From UBA6623 sp965217195 (GTDB taxonomy: Bacteria; Acidobacteriota; Terriglobia; Bryobacterales; UBA6623), in NCBI GenBank assembly GCA_965217195.1, contig CBDCHL010000004.1, forward strand, positions 1,529,607 to 1,593,606: DNA of 64,000 bases, written 5' to 3'. The notes under the pieces are model-generated. The model was not told the DNA's origin. It searched no databases and saw only the letters and a program-made list of their open reading frames with translations. The position numbers and the translations under genes are program-made. The stretch's first letter is position 1; each line of letters starts with the position of its first letter. Positions 27,002-36,505 of this stretch are shown one piece after another.

Positions 27002-28996
27002 ATGAAAACGCGCATCATCTTCTTCGGCTTAGTGGTGTTTGTTCTGCTTCCCGCGGCGTGGTCGCAGAAGCCCTTTCCAAAGGCGCCGCCCGGCGTTGAA
27101 GAGGCGCTGCGTGCACGCGTCTCCGAGTACTACACCCTGTTCGGTCAAAGCAAATTCCGCCAAGCGGAAGCGTTGGTTACCGAAGAGTCCAAAGACACCT
27201 TCTACACGATGAACAAGTCGCGTCACATGGGTTTTGCGATCAAAGGTGTCACTTTCACCGACGACGTCAAGGGTGCAAGGGTCTTAGTCACCCTGATGAT
27301 GATCATACCGATGATGGGAAGCAAGCCGTTACCCTTCCCTGTTTCCACGCAGTGGCGGCTAGTCGACGGCGAATGGTACGCGCACATTCCACAATTCAAG
27401 CCCGGGGATGTCGTCAAGACTCCTTTCGGACTCAAGACCGTAGTGGAACGCGAATATGTCCCACGCACCCCGATCGAGACAGAACCCCGGCCGGACCTGA
27501 AATCCGTGGGAAGGATGTTCCGCCTCGATCGCAACACCTTGGAGTTCCCGACCAGCGCTCCCGGGCCCGTCACCGAGACGATCTCCCTAGAGAACCGCTC
27601 GCGGGGCGAGTTGACAATTCGCAACTTGTCCAAGGGCATCAAAGGCGTGGAAACTGAACTGAAGCCGGCATCGATTGCTCCCGGGGAGACGGGCGATTTG
27701 ACGTTCACGTACCGCCCCGCCGTCCGAGAATTGCGGCGGAAATTCCGCATGCGGTTCGTCATCGAACCTATCGCCCGGCGTTTCACAGTCAAGCTCAACT
27801 TCCGCGACCGAGAGTTAGAGTACCAAGATCAAGCCGGCATGACGTACGGTGAATCCGTGACGGTAACCGGGCTGGGTCGGCAGTCGCTGACCATTACCGA
27901 CTTGACGCCGGGCCAGACCTACCGAGTTTCCACGCGTGCCAAGATGCTCGAAGGCGATGAAGGCGGAGTCTTTTTGTCAGGGCACGAAGGAAACCGCCGT
28001 GACGCCGTAACAGACGGCCCCTTCCAACTTTCCGCGGGCGAGGAGCGAACGCTGGCGATCGACTTTCGCGCGCGGGGGGCGGCCATGATGCGTATCGACC
28101 TGGGCTACACGGGCACGACGGGCCGCGTGGGCTGGAGTAAGGTCTCGGTAACGCCGTTGCTGCGGGTGAATCCCCCGGTGGCCAACGCGGATTTCGAGAG
28201 CCCGTTCCTTCATCCGTGGAAGCGTTCCGCGAAAGTCCGGGCCAAGGTCGAAAAGTCATCGGTGCACACAGGAAACGGCAGCATTGAACTCAGCGGCGAG
28301 CCCGGGTACGTCTTCCAGGATGTCACGGGGCTGAGCCCGGGTCGTCGGTACGAGGTTAGAGCTTGGGCTCGGGCCGCGGATGGTCGGCCCGCTGTCGCCG
28401 CCCTTGGCGTTCACGACAAGCGAAACCGGCACGAGCAGTCATCGGGCATGCGCGGGGTGTCCGTTTCCGACTACGAGCTTCTCACTGTGCCGTTTACAGC
28501 GTCGGAGACAGGCGTTGTCCGCATTCACCTTACCTATCATGGGGGAGAGGGCCCGGTCTATTTTGATGACGTAGCGGTGCGCGAAGCGGGGACGCCGAAC
28601 GGCGGTTTCGAAAACTTTTCGCTGGAACCCTGGACTTCCTATGGGGGCGCGGAGGCGGCCGTTGAGAAGGAGGTTGTCTTTAGTGGTGTCCAAAGCCTGG
28701 CCCAGAGCGGCGCGATCGGAGGCGTCTCCCAAACAATTACAGACCTCGACCCCGGGAAGCGTTACCAGGTGATTGCTTGGGTCCGGGCCGCTCCCGAAGG
28801 CGATGCTCAGGCCGCCCTGAAGCTTGGGGACGGCCGCAAGCAGGACGGGCCGCGAACGGTATCCACTGAACGTTTCGAACCGTTCGCCGTTGACTTCGAG
28901 CCCGAAGCCGACGGCAGCGTGGAACTCGCGTTGGAGCGTGCCGGGGGATCCGGTGCGCTCTATTGGGACGACGTATTCGTCCGTGAACGCCGCTGA
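27002..28996 (+). CDS. Secreted multi-domain beta-rich protein
   Basis: 664 residues with a Sec signal peptide (1-21, ending AAWSQ). N-terminal part (about 25-145) resembles a NTF2/SnoaL-like fold. A DUF1573/ASPM-type Ig-like domain follows (about 180-265: LEFPTSAPGPVTETISLENRSRGELTI). The C-terminal half contains three related jelly-roll segments resembling carbohydrate-binding modules (NADFESPFLHPW..., NGGFENFSLEPW..., each with SG(N/V)(G/Q)S then GLSPGRRYEVRAWARA-type strands). It probably acts outside the cell or in the periplasm, binding polysaccharide. No catalytic motif is visible. Assignment rests on pattern reading. Confidence 0.65.
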   Translation: MKTRIIFFGLVVFVLLPAAWSQKPFPKAPPGVEEALRARVSEYYTLFGQSKFRQAEALVTEESKDTFYTMNKSRHMGFAIKGVTFTDDVKGARVLVTLMMIIPMMGSKPLPFPVSTQWRLVDGEWYAHIPQFKPGDVVKTPFGLKTVVEREYVPRTPIETEPRPDLKSVGRMFRLDRNTLEFPTSAPGPVTETISLENRSRGELTIRNLSKGIKGVETELKPASIAPGETGDLTFTYRPAVRELRRKFRMRFVIEPIARRFTVKLNFRDRELEYQDQAGMTYGESVTVTGLGRQSLTITDLTPGQTYRVSTRAKMLEGDEGGVFLSGHEGNRRDAVTDGPFQLSAGEERTLAIDFRARGAAMMRIDLGYTGTTGRVGWSKVSVTPLLRVNPPVANADFESPFLHPWKRSAKVRAKVEKSSVHTGNGSIELSGEPGYVFQDVTGLSPGRRYEVRAWARAADGRPAVAALGVHDKRNRHEQSSGMRGVSVSDYELLTVPFTASETGVVRIHLTYHGGEGPVYFDDVAVREAGTPNGGFENFSLEPWTSYGGAEAAVEKEVVFSGVQSLAQSGAIGGVSQTITDLDPGKRYQVIAWVRAAPEGDAQAALKLGDGRKQDGPRTVSTERFEPFAVDFEPEADGSVELALERAGGSGALYWDDVFVRERR

Positions 28997-29023
28997 ACCA
29001 CCTGTTGTACTGCTCGCCGGCCC

Positions 29024-32000
29024 CTACGGACACTGGATCACGGTCTTGCTGTCCAAGCTGAAAGCACTGCCCACCCGAATGACCAGGTTACGGACCCCGC
29101 ACTCGGCGTCTTCGGGAAGGTTGAAGTTGATTTGGTACAGCCCCAAGAATCCCGGGGCGTAGAACCCTTCCTTGAACAGAACTTCCGCGCCCTTGTCATC
29201 CACGCCGACAACAACGGTTCCCGTCATCACCGCCGGCGGAACCAGACCGAGAACTCCGGTCAAAACGGTAGGCTGCAGCGCCCCGCCCCCCGTGAAGAAC
29301 ACCGACAAAGGCTGGTCTCTCGCAGCCGGGTTTGCTGAGGTGATCGGCACGAAGGTGAGGGCATCGAGGACGGCGCCCACGGTACCGCCGGCGGGATCCG
29401 GGATCTCAAAAATACCCGGCTGCGTCGAAAAGACGGGCACCCCGGCCACGGTGGTCCGCGTCCCGTTGTTTTCCACCTCGATGGTCGTCGTGGTTCCGGT
29501 AAAGAGTTCAAAGGGGACCTGTAGGTTGATTTGCTCGACCGGTGAGCCGGTGATCGTGATAAGTGGCGAGGGGATACCTCCGATCAACACTGTCGTTCCT
29601 TGGAACGAAGTCGCACCACCCGCCAGAACCGTTTCGGAGATGCCCTCTGAAAGGCCCTCGCCGAAGAGGGAGGCCAAGCTGCCCGGCACGATGCCGGCCT
29701 GGAAGGTAGCGGCATTGACAATGCCCTCGGAAACAAACGCGGGAGTTCGGCCGATCGAGCCCAATACGAACGTCGTCGACAAGGTGTTGTCGACCGTGGC
29801 GACAATGGAGATCGTCCGGCTGAACTGGTCCGCCGAACCGGGTCCGAGGCCGAGCCCCGCCACGATCGGAAGCTCGACACGCACTGCCGCCCTGCCATCG
29901 GCCCCGGTGACTTGAGTGACGGGATTTCCGGGCGGGCTTCCGTCCAAGGGATGCAAGCGAACGAAGCTGGGACCCGAGAATTCGACGGGCACGTTCGACG
30001 CTTCCACGTTGTCGATTTCGGCGACCTGAGCGATCAACGGCTCGGAAATATCCCCGGCTGCCAAAATCTGGTTTTGACCCGAAACCGTAGAGATCGAGAT
30101 CGGCTCCGGTGGGGTCGCCGTCAACTCGAAGACCGCAGTCAACCCCGCTATCGATGCGCTGACTTTGACCGCGCCGGGCTCGTCTCCCATGACGACGCGC
30201 GCTGTAGCGCCGTCGGGATCCGTCGCCGTGATCAGTATTGCGCCGCCCTCCGTAACCAACCATGTAACCTCGGGGAACAACACGACGCCGCCCGACTCAT
30301 TGATCACCCGCATCCGAAGAGGCAGGGGTAGTTCCTTACCGACGCGACCACTCTGCCCATTTCCCTCGATCTGAAAACTTTCCGGCAGACCGCCGGTCGC
30401 GGTGATGTTGAATGTTACGGAAGGGAATTTGGGTGCGAGCGCTTCCGCCTGGATCGCAACGTTCCCCGCGTTTGGGCCGAGCGTAACTTGAATCGATCGG
30501 CTGAAAGAGGGGTGAGTCGCCAAGAACGTAGGGCTCAAGTTGACCGGCGGGCCGGACAACTGTCGGATGCGGATTCCGACCTCGCCGGTTGCCTGGAAGC
30601 CCGACTCCATACGGAAGATAAGAGGGTCCGGCAACATCTCGCCGGCAGGCGCCGCCTGTCCGTCGCCGGAGACTTTCACCATCTCGATCAGGTTTGCGCC
30701 CAACGCCACGCTGAAGGTGAAGCGAGCAAACCCGAGTTCGAGGAAATCGGGCACCTGGGCAATCAAAAAACCCGTCTGCATCGTCCCGGAGGAAATCTCC
30801 TTCGCTCGGCAAATCACCGTTGCAAAACCGTTGGCGTCGGTCGGCACCTCGCTGGCTTGGCAGCGGGCCTGAAACGCGGAAAAGTTGACGGCTGTTCCCG
30901 GGGGCAACGGCAAACCGGTTTCATCCGTTACCAGGACCGTAAAGGGCTCCGGGAAGATTTCCAACGGCGCGCCGACCTGCCGGTCACCGCTGATTTTGAT
31001 AATCCCCGTTGCCCGTATCAAGTTCAGCTGAATCAAGGCAGGGTCCAGGCCTACGGTCCGCGCGGTCAGGATAATCGGATCAACAACGTCGACTTCCTGC
31101 TGGACCGGCTCCGCTTGCGTACCCAGCGCCGCCAAGGTCGCTTCCTCGACCGGGCCGCCCTCGGACGGCGCCAAGTCCGGCAGCTCCGCGTCGGGATGAG
31201 ACGCGCTTTCGGCCCCCTCCTCCTCTTCCATCGGTGGGGGTATTGGTGGAATCGTCACGACGGCGGACGCGACGCCCAGGATATTGGTAATTCCGGAACC
31301 GGCCGGCTCGATCAACACTTCCACTGGGGAGCTTTCCGCCGCGAACAGGACCGGGACACCGGCAATCGGACTACCCTCCTGGTCCGTTACCTTGACCGAA
31401 ACGGGTACCGGCACCACGATGTCGGGCGGAATAAATTGGTTGTCGCCCCCGTTCACTGTAATCTGCGCCGGCGGTAACTGAGAAGGTCCGAAGACCGTCG
31501 CATGGCGAGCCGGAGCGATCGGAACGTTCACCGAGGCGACGACGGTGTCGGTCTCGAGGTCGATCTTCGTGACGCTTGCGTCGTCAAGGGAAACTGTGTA
31601 AAGAAACCGCTTGTTCGGCGACAGCGAGATGTTCCGACTGTTTGCAGCGAAAGGGAATATTTCTACCAACGCAGGCGAAGTCGTGAGGTCGATGTCGGCC
31701 AGTTCACCCGTACGGTTAAACAGGCCGATCGCCCGCTCATTGTTCAGGATCATGACTTCCACGAACCGCTCGGCCCCCACGTCTCCCACGATTGTCGCGG
31801 TACGTAGATCCAGATCAAAGATCTCGGAGGTGTTCGGCGACCGTCCCGAAGAGTTGCGGGCGAAGGCCTGCGTACTGTTGGGGAAAGGCAAGACCTCGCC
31901 GCCGATAATATCCGCGCGCGCATCCACCGAACTGATTTCTTCCAAGTCCGCGGTCCGGAAGTTGCGAAGCCCGTTCTGCGACAGCGCCAAGAGCCGGAAG

Positions 32001-32569
32001 TCATCCGGTGTTAGGGCGATCGACCACACATTCGAGACGTCGAGAGCCTGTTCGACCGTCAGCGTGCTGAGGTCGATGACACTAATCACGTCTCCCCCAT
32101 CGGCCAGCACATATGCTTTCGCTGAGGGGCTGTCGATCGCGATAGCGGTAGGGCCTTGTCCCACCGCTATCCCCGATCCGATCTCCTGATCCGTTTCGAC
32201 ATCGATTACCCGCAACGAGCCGGCCGCGATAAGCAGGTACCTACCGTCGGGCGTCATCTCGACGACACGCGGCTTCGCCCCCAAGCTGATCCTCTTCGTG
32301 ATCGTCAGCGTTTCGACATCCACGACGAGGATGGTGTCCGTCGACCGGGCGCTAATGATGTAGTATTTTTTGCCGTCCGGAGAGGCAACCACGTCATCCG
32401 CGGCGGGCGTACCCGCCAGCGTCGTAACAGGACTAAGATCGTCGCTGTCTAGGACAGTAATCACATCGGATTGCGTGGAAAACAGAAAAACGTGCCCGCC
32501 GGCCCTCGCAGCGTCCGCGCCCATCAACAAGGCAATTAGACACAGAAAGAGTGTGTGAATCAAAAGCAT
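29024..32569 (-). CDS. Large surface protein: YVTN-type beta-propeller plus Solibacter C-terminal domain
   Basis: 1181 residues from ATG 32569, chosen for the signal peptide LLIHTLFLCLIALLMGADAARAGG. A seven-bladed YVTN/NHL-like propeller follows (about 25-400; blades with TPDGRYLLIAAGSLRVIDVET and SPNKRFLYTVSLDDASVTKI). Then several Ig-like (Big_1/invasin type) domains (about 415-950) and a C-terminal domain of about 235 residues starting PAFVSEGIVNAATFQAGIVP with SLFGEGLSE and GG(A/T)... blocks, the domain known as TIGR03437 in Solibacter-lineage proteins. The region up to 32719 in the same frame adds residues without signal character. Role: exported structural or binding protein. Confidence 0.87.
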   Translation of the reverse strand: MLLIHTLFLCLIALLMGADAARAGGHVFLFSTQSDVITVLDSDDLSPVTTLAGTPAADDVVASPDGKKYYIISARSTDTILVVDVETLTITKRISLGAKPRVVEMTPDGRYLLIAAGSLRVIDVETDQEIGSGIAVGQGPTAIAIDSPSAKAYVLADGGDVISVIDLSTLTVEQALDVSNVWSIALTPDDFRLLALSQNGLRNFRTADLEEISSVDARADIIGGEVLPFPNSTQAFARNSSGRSPNTSEIFDLDLRTATIVGDVGAERFVEVMILNNERAIGLFNRTGELADIDLTTSPALVEIFPFAANSRNISLSPNKRFLYTVSLDDASVTKIDLETDTVVASVNVPIAPARHATVFGPSQLPPAQITVNGGDNQFIPPDIVVPVPVSVKVTDQEGSPIAGVPVLFAAESSPVEVLIEPAGSGITNILGVASAVVTIPPIPPPMEEEEGAESASHPDAELPDLAPSEGGPVEEATLAALGTQAEPVQQEVDVVDPIILTARTVGLDPALIQLNLIRATGIIKISGDRQVGAPLEIFPEPFTVLVTDETGLPLPPGTAVNFSAFQARCQASEVPTDANGFATVICRAKEISSGTMQTGFLIAQVPDFLELGFARFTFSVALGANLIEMVKVSGDGQAAPAGEMLPDPLIFRMESGFQATGEVGIRIRQLSGPPVNLSPTFLATHPSFSRSIQVTLGPNAGNVAIQAEALAPKFPSVTFNITATGGLPESFQIEGNGQSGRVGKELPLPLRMRVINESGGVVLFPEVTWLVTEGGAILITATDPDGATARVVMGDEPGAVKVSASIAGLTAVFELTATPPEPISISTVSGQNQILAAGDISEPLIAQVAEIDNVEASNVPVEFSGPSFVRLHPLDGSPPGNPVTQVTGADGRAAVRVELPIVAGLGLGPGSADQFSRTISIVATVDNTLSTTFVLGSIGRTPAFVSEGIVNAATFQAGIVPGSLASLFGEGLSEGISETVLAGGATSFQGTTVLIGGIPSPLITITGSPVEQINLQVPFELFTGTTTTIEVENNGTRTTVAGVPVFSTQPGIFEIPDPAGGTVGAVLDALTFVPITSANPAARDQPLSVFFTGGGALQPTVLTGVLGLVPPAVMTGTVVVGVDDKGAEVLFKEGFYAPGFLGLYQINFNLPEDAECGVRNLVIRVGSAFSLDSKTVIQCP

Positions 32570-32715
32570 TGAATCGTTCCTCTCTCGGCGGCAGGGAGGT
32601 GGGCACCCGGTAGGAGGTATCTCCGAATGATATGAGTTTTCGTCGGCGCCGGAAAGACGGAATTTTCGTGAGCCGTCCTGAACGTCACACGTGTTTTTGG
32701 GGGCTGCCAGTAAGC

Positions 32716-33450
32716 TCACCCGGCTCCGTCGAAACGAAATGACTCGCCCAAGTACACGCGCCGAACCTCCGGGTCCGACTCCAACTCCGCCGGCCGCCCG
32801 GCCCGGAAAACCTCGCCGTTGTGGAGGATATAGGCCCGGTCGGTGACGGTCAGCGTTTCGCGAACATTGTGGTCGGTGACGAGAATGCCGATCCCGGCCT
32901 GTTTGAGTTCCGAAATGATCCGTTGCAATTCGAGAACCTGTTTCGGGTCGATGCCGGAAAACGGTTCGTCGAGCAATAGGAAGGAGGGCGAAATCACCAG
33001 CGCTCGCGCGATCTCCACCCGTCGCCGCTCACCGCCGGAAAGCTGATAACCTTTACTGCGACGCACCTTCTCGAGCCCCATCTTGTCTATCAGATCATCG
33101 AGTTTTTCGAGACGTTCACGCTTGGACATCTTCAGGGTCTGCAAGATGGCCAGCAGATTGTCGTCGACCGTCAGTTTGCGAAAAACCGAGGCTTCTTGCG
33201 GCAGATAGCTGATGCCCAAGCGCGCTCGCTGGTACATCGGCACGACGGTGATGTCCTGATTATTGAAGAAAACGCGGCCCGAATCGGGGCTGATCAAACC
33301 CACGATCATGCGAAACGATGTCGTCTTGCCGGCCCCGTTCGGCCCCAACAAACCGACAACTTCACCGAGCTCGAGAGAAACCGAAACGTCGTCAACGACC
33401 TTGCGGCCGCGGTAGCTCTTGCAAAGACCTTCGGTGCGAAGGGCGCCCAT
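32716..33450 (-). CDS. lptB: LPS export ABC transporter ATP-binding protein
   Basis: 244 residues: Walker A GPNGAGKTTS (about 35-44), LPQEASVFRKLTV Q-loop region characteristic of LptB, signature LSGGERRR and Walker B FLLLDEPFSGIDP. It drives LPS extraction from the inner membrane with LptFG (not in this window) toward LptC/LptA. It follows the LptC/LptA-like gene by 10 bases on the minus strand. In many genomes this gene adjoins rpoN; here rpoN lies about 7 kb away on the other strand. Confidence 0.95.
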   Translation of the reverse strand: MGALRTEGLCKSYRGRKVVDDVSVSLELGEVVGLLGPNGAGKTTSFRMIVGLISPDSGRVFFNNQDITVVPMYQRARLGISYLPQEASVFRKLTVDDNLLAILQTLKMSKRERLEKLDDLIDKMGLEKVRRSKGYQLSGGERRRVEIARALVISPSFLLLDEPFSGIDPKQVLELQRIISELKQAGIGILVTDHNVRETLTVTDRAYILHNGEVFRAGRPAELESDPEVRRVYLGESFRFDGAG

Positions 33451-33460
33451 TGAAGTTCGT

Positions 33461-35770
33461 TCAGCGGGTCCGCGGACTATCGGGACGATAGCTGTAGACG
33501 CGCTGCTGCTCGTCCCCGTGAACCAATACCCTGTCCTCGTTGAGATGATACGTAAGCCGCGCGCCCCGAGTTTCCCGGCCGTCGGCGCTGCGGAGCCGCG
33601 CGGGCGATCCGGTCAATTCGACCCGGTCCTCGCCGGGGCGGTACTCGGCCTCCTCGCCGAACCCCTGTCGTTCGGCGCTGGGCCCCGCCGCGGCATTCTT
33701 GAAGATCTTTACGGAGCCGCGCGCGAAGGCGACTTCTAGTTCCGCCCCTCCGCCTGCCTCTTTGTTGTCGGTCAGGAAACCCTCGATTTCTTCCGAAAAG
33801 ACCGTCAGGTCCTCGCGGATCAACTTCGCCCGTTTTCGATAAAGCGCCCTGCCGGTCCGCTCGTTGTAGTCCAACGAATCAGCGCTCACACGTACAGGCG
33901 TTTCGGAAGCGTTCGCAACGGTCTCCCCGCTTCGTTCACCGCCCACCGCTCTCATGACGCTGCGCACACTCCCGCGAGCAGCCAAGCTCTTCTCGGGCCG
34001 GTTTATCGTAATGTCCCGCGCCTCGATGCGATTCTTCCCCTGCCAAAGCCGTGCCCGACCCTGATAGTGCAACAGACCCTCTTCTTGCTCGGAAATCAGG
34101 TTCTCGGCCGTTGCAAGGACGGGTTCGTTCGAGGAAAATAAGCTCTTGGACGTGCCTGCGGCCTCGGTGGCGCCCTCCCGGTGAATTGAGGAAACGTTGC
34201 CGTGGGCTTCCATTCGCCCGATGTTGTCCTCGAGCAAGATCGTATCCGCTGTCACTGAGCCGGATTCATCCCATATTCGCGCCTGGCTCGACAAACGCGT
34301 TCGGCCGGCCCTTAGATCGAGATCCGCTTGCTCGGCACGACCTTCACGCGTTCCCTGACGAAAGCGAAAGTCCCCCCACTGCTTGATCCCGACGGCAGCG
34401 CCCGAGTCATCGAACTGCGCTTCGAGATTTCCGCTCCAGCTCAACAGCGGCACCTGTTCGGCTTCCGTCTCAGCCGCGGCCGGCGGCGTGCTGACCACCT
34501 CTACATCGCCATGAGCTAGGAGGTTCTTCATGCGGTTCGAAGCACCGTAATTCATCCGGATACGTCGCGCGGTCATTTCTCGGCGCCACTGATCGGCCGA
34601 GCTCGGGATCAACTCGATCGTTCCCGGGGCGAGCGTCTCCACGCGGTCGACTTCCCGTCCGCCCGACCGCATGGTGAGATGAATCCACTCCGACCGCACG
34701 CGTCGCATTGGGCCGGCCGCATCGGGCTCCGCATCGCCCGCGATAGGGGTCGTCTCGATGCCGGCGCGATCACGGACGTCTACTTCCTGCAGCACACTCT
34801 CGTCGTCTCCCGAGGCGAGATCGTAGACGAGTTCCAACCGCTCGCCCCACGCCGTCAACGCAGATCTCTCGCTCACCGAGCGCAGCCGAGCCGCCGTCTC
34901 GCCGACAACCTTCTCCAGCAACTGGCGTGGTCCGTACCACAGCGTGGCCCGGCCCGCCTCGAATCCAATCGTACGCCCGGCTCGCCGCTCTTGGCCCCAC
35001 GACGCCGTCATTTCGATCCGCCGCACCTCGCCACGGTCCAGATAGACGTTGGCCTCCTCAGCGCGCGCTTCGCGCGGACCTTCCTCGATAATCACGTTGC
35101 CCAGCAGGTCGACGCGCTGAGCGACCTCGTGATAATGCAGCTCCCGCGAGCGAATCTCAAGCGGCGGACGCCCGGGCCGAGGCGGGTCTCGGCGCACATA
35201 AACGTCCCTATCCATGCGGAAGTAGCGATGGATCGAGTCGTAGAAGGCGCCAACTGAGCGGCCCGAGCCTCCATGGAACTCGTAGACGGTGGGCTGATCG
35301 GTGATGCAAACACCCGTCTTGGCCTCAAAAGTCACACCGGAGCTGTGGATCTTGGTCGTGGGTTCGAGAGTGTCGGCCAGCGATTCGAGATCGCGGCCCA
35401 AAATCAGCGTGACCTCGCCTTCGCTGTAGAGCTTCTCGGTGTGGCTGTCAAATCGCGCCGCCCCGCTGATTACCTGGTCGTAGCTCTTCCCGTTCGCGTG
35501 GAAGATACGCAAATCGACTCCCTCAAGATCGAACAGATGGGTTTCGGTCGATTGACGGAACGAATCCGCGAAAATCTCGACCTTCCTGCGCTCAGCCGAG
35601 GATTGCGACCAGTGCCAGCGGCCGGCCCGAGATGCCAACTCGGAAGGGATCGTCTGGAGCTCCGCGGGGCTCTCTGCCACGGCCGCCCGGCGGGAATCGA
35701 GAAAATCACGCACCACGACCGCGACAACCAAACCGACGGTCAACAGCAGAAGGAAGCGGACCTTTCGCAT
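33461..35770 (-). CDS. LptC/LptA-like LPS transport periplasmic bridge protein, fused
   Basis: 769 residues. An N-terminal membrane anchor (about 4-22) is followed by an LptC-like segment (about 45-190, with FEAKTGVCITDQPTVYEFHGG) and then several OstA/LptA-type beta-jellyroll stretches (for example RTGRALYRKRAKLIREDLTVFSEEIEGFLTD near 650-680; ARDITINRPEKSLAARGSV). LptC and LptA are normally separate proteins of about 190 residues each; here one chain could span the periplasm. It immediately precedes lptB (10-base gap), supporting the assignment. Confidence 0.8.
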   Translation of the reverse strand: MRKVRFLLLLTVGLVVAVVVRDFLDSRRAAVAESPAELQTIPSELASRAGRWHWSQSSAERRKVEIFADSFRQSTETHLFDLEGVDLRIFHANGKSYDQVISGAARFDSHTEKLYSEGEVTLILGRDLESLADTLEPTTKIHSSGVTFEAKTGVCITDQPTVYEFHGGSGRSVGAFYDSIHRYFRMDRDVYVRRDPPRPGRPPLEIRSRELHYHEVAQRVDLLGNVIIEEGPREARAEEANVYLDRGEVRRIEMTASWGQERRAGRTIGFEAGRATLWYGPRQLLEKVVGETAARLRSVSERSALTAWGERLELVYDLASGDDESVLQEVDVRDRAGIETTPIAGDAEPDAAGPMRRVRSEWIHLTMRSGGREVDRVETLAPGTIELIPSSADQWRREMTARRIRMNYGASNRMKNLLAHGDVEVVSTPPAAAETEAEQVPLLSWSGNLEAQFDDSGAAVGIKQWGDFRFRQGTREGRAEQADLDLRAGRTRLSSQARIWDESGSVTADTILLEDNIGRMEAHGNVSSIHREGATEAAGTSKSLFSSNEPVLATAENLISEQEEGLLHYQGRARLWQGKNRIEARDITINRPEKSLAARGSVRSVMRAVGGERSGETVANASETPVRVSADSLDYNERTGRALYRKRAKLIREDLTVFSEEIEGFLTDNKEAGGGAELEVAFARGSVKIFKNAAAGPSAERQGFGEEAEYRPGEDRVELTGSPARLRSADGRETRGARLTYHLNEDRVLVHGDEQQRVYSYRPDSPRTR

Positions 35771-35877
35771 GACATGAGAGGGCGCCGATCGGCGCCCGAG
35801 AGGCCGACAGCGTGGGACAAGGGACGACCGAGTTGATCATACCAAACGTGCCCGAGAAGCACGCTGAGGCAACCCCG

Positions 35878-35901
35878 CCATGCCCATGCCCATGCCCATG
35901 C
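35878..35901. repeat. Hexanucleotide microsatellite (CCCATG) x4
   Basis: Four uninterrupted units of a 6-bp repeat about 110 bases upstream of the LptC/LptA-like start, in the divergent intergenic region. Six-base units do not shift frame; a copy-number change would alter spacing in the promoter region. No frame through it was supported as coding. Confidence 0.6.
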
Positions 35902-35989
35902 AGACATCCGGCCGCGGCGGACACCAAGTGCTACTGTAAAGAACTGCCGCCGTCCGGCCGGGCCGGGCAGGCAGGCTTCGGGCCGGTAA

Positions 35990-36379
35990 ATGAGGAGGGT
36001 CGACCGGGTCACGAGACGCAGCGTGCTGGGCGCCGTCGCCATTTTCGTGCCGCTTTGCGGAACGGTATCAGCCCGCAAGAAGAAACGCAAAACGGAGCAG
36101 ACGGCGATTATCGCGGGAACCGTTTTCCGAGGCGTCGGGTTCTCTTTTCCCGGTGTGGAGATCACGGTCGTGGATAAGGCCTCGCCGAAGAAAAAGCGGC
36201 GCGGGACAACCGACAGCCGCGGCGAGTTCGCCGTGCACGTCCCGTCCGGAGAGGCGGTCTATCTCGCCACCGCGAAAGCGAAGGGGTTCGTGACACTCGA
36301 AAAAGAGGTCGAGATTTACGGTTTGGAGCGCGTGACCGTGAACTTCAGGTTGGTTCCGGAAAAAGGGCGGAAGAAGTAA
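35990..36379 (+). CDS. Small secreted carboxypeptidase-regulatory-fold protein
   Basis: 129 residues. Twin-arginine-like signal (VTRRSVLGAVAIFVPLCG), then a Lys-rich stretch (ARKKKRK) and one CarboxypepD_reg/transthyretin-like domain: IIAGTVFRGVGFSFPGVEITV, GTTDSRGEFAVHVPSGEAVYLATAKA. The C-terminus ends GRKK. The family forms a beta-sandwich used in binding or as an add-on to larger receptors; here it stands alone. A second such gene follows at 36506 on the same strand. Confidence 0.75.
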   Translation: MRRVDRVTRRSVLGAVAIFVPLCGTVSARKKKRKTEQTAIIAGTVFRGVGFSFPGVEITVVDKASPKKKRRGTTDSRGEFAVHVPSGEAVYLATAKAKGFVTLEKEVEIYGLERVTVNFRLVPEKGRKK

Positions 36380-36505
36380 CGGGGACAAGCGGTCGCGCGT
36401 CGAAGCGACGTTGGGGTTACACGCACTGCTGCGCGGTCCCGCGGCAATATCTCGAATGATCAGCGCTATTGTAACCCGAGGAAAAGAGCCCAGAGGGAAA
36501 ATGCT

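Noticed and set aside
30488..31477. Long plus-strand frame of 329 codons opposite the propeller protein
   Set aside because: Arg/Gln-rich shadow of the real minus-strand gene, with no protein-like features.
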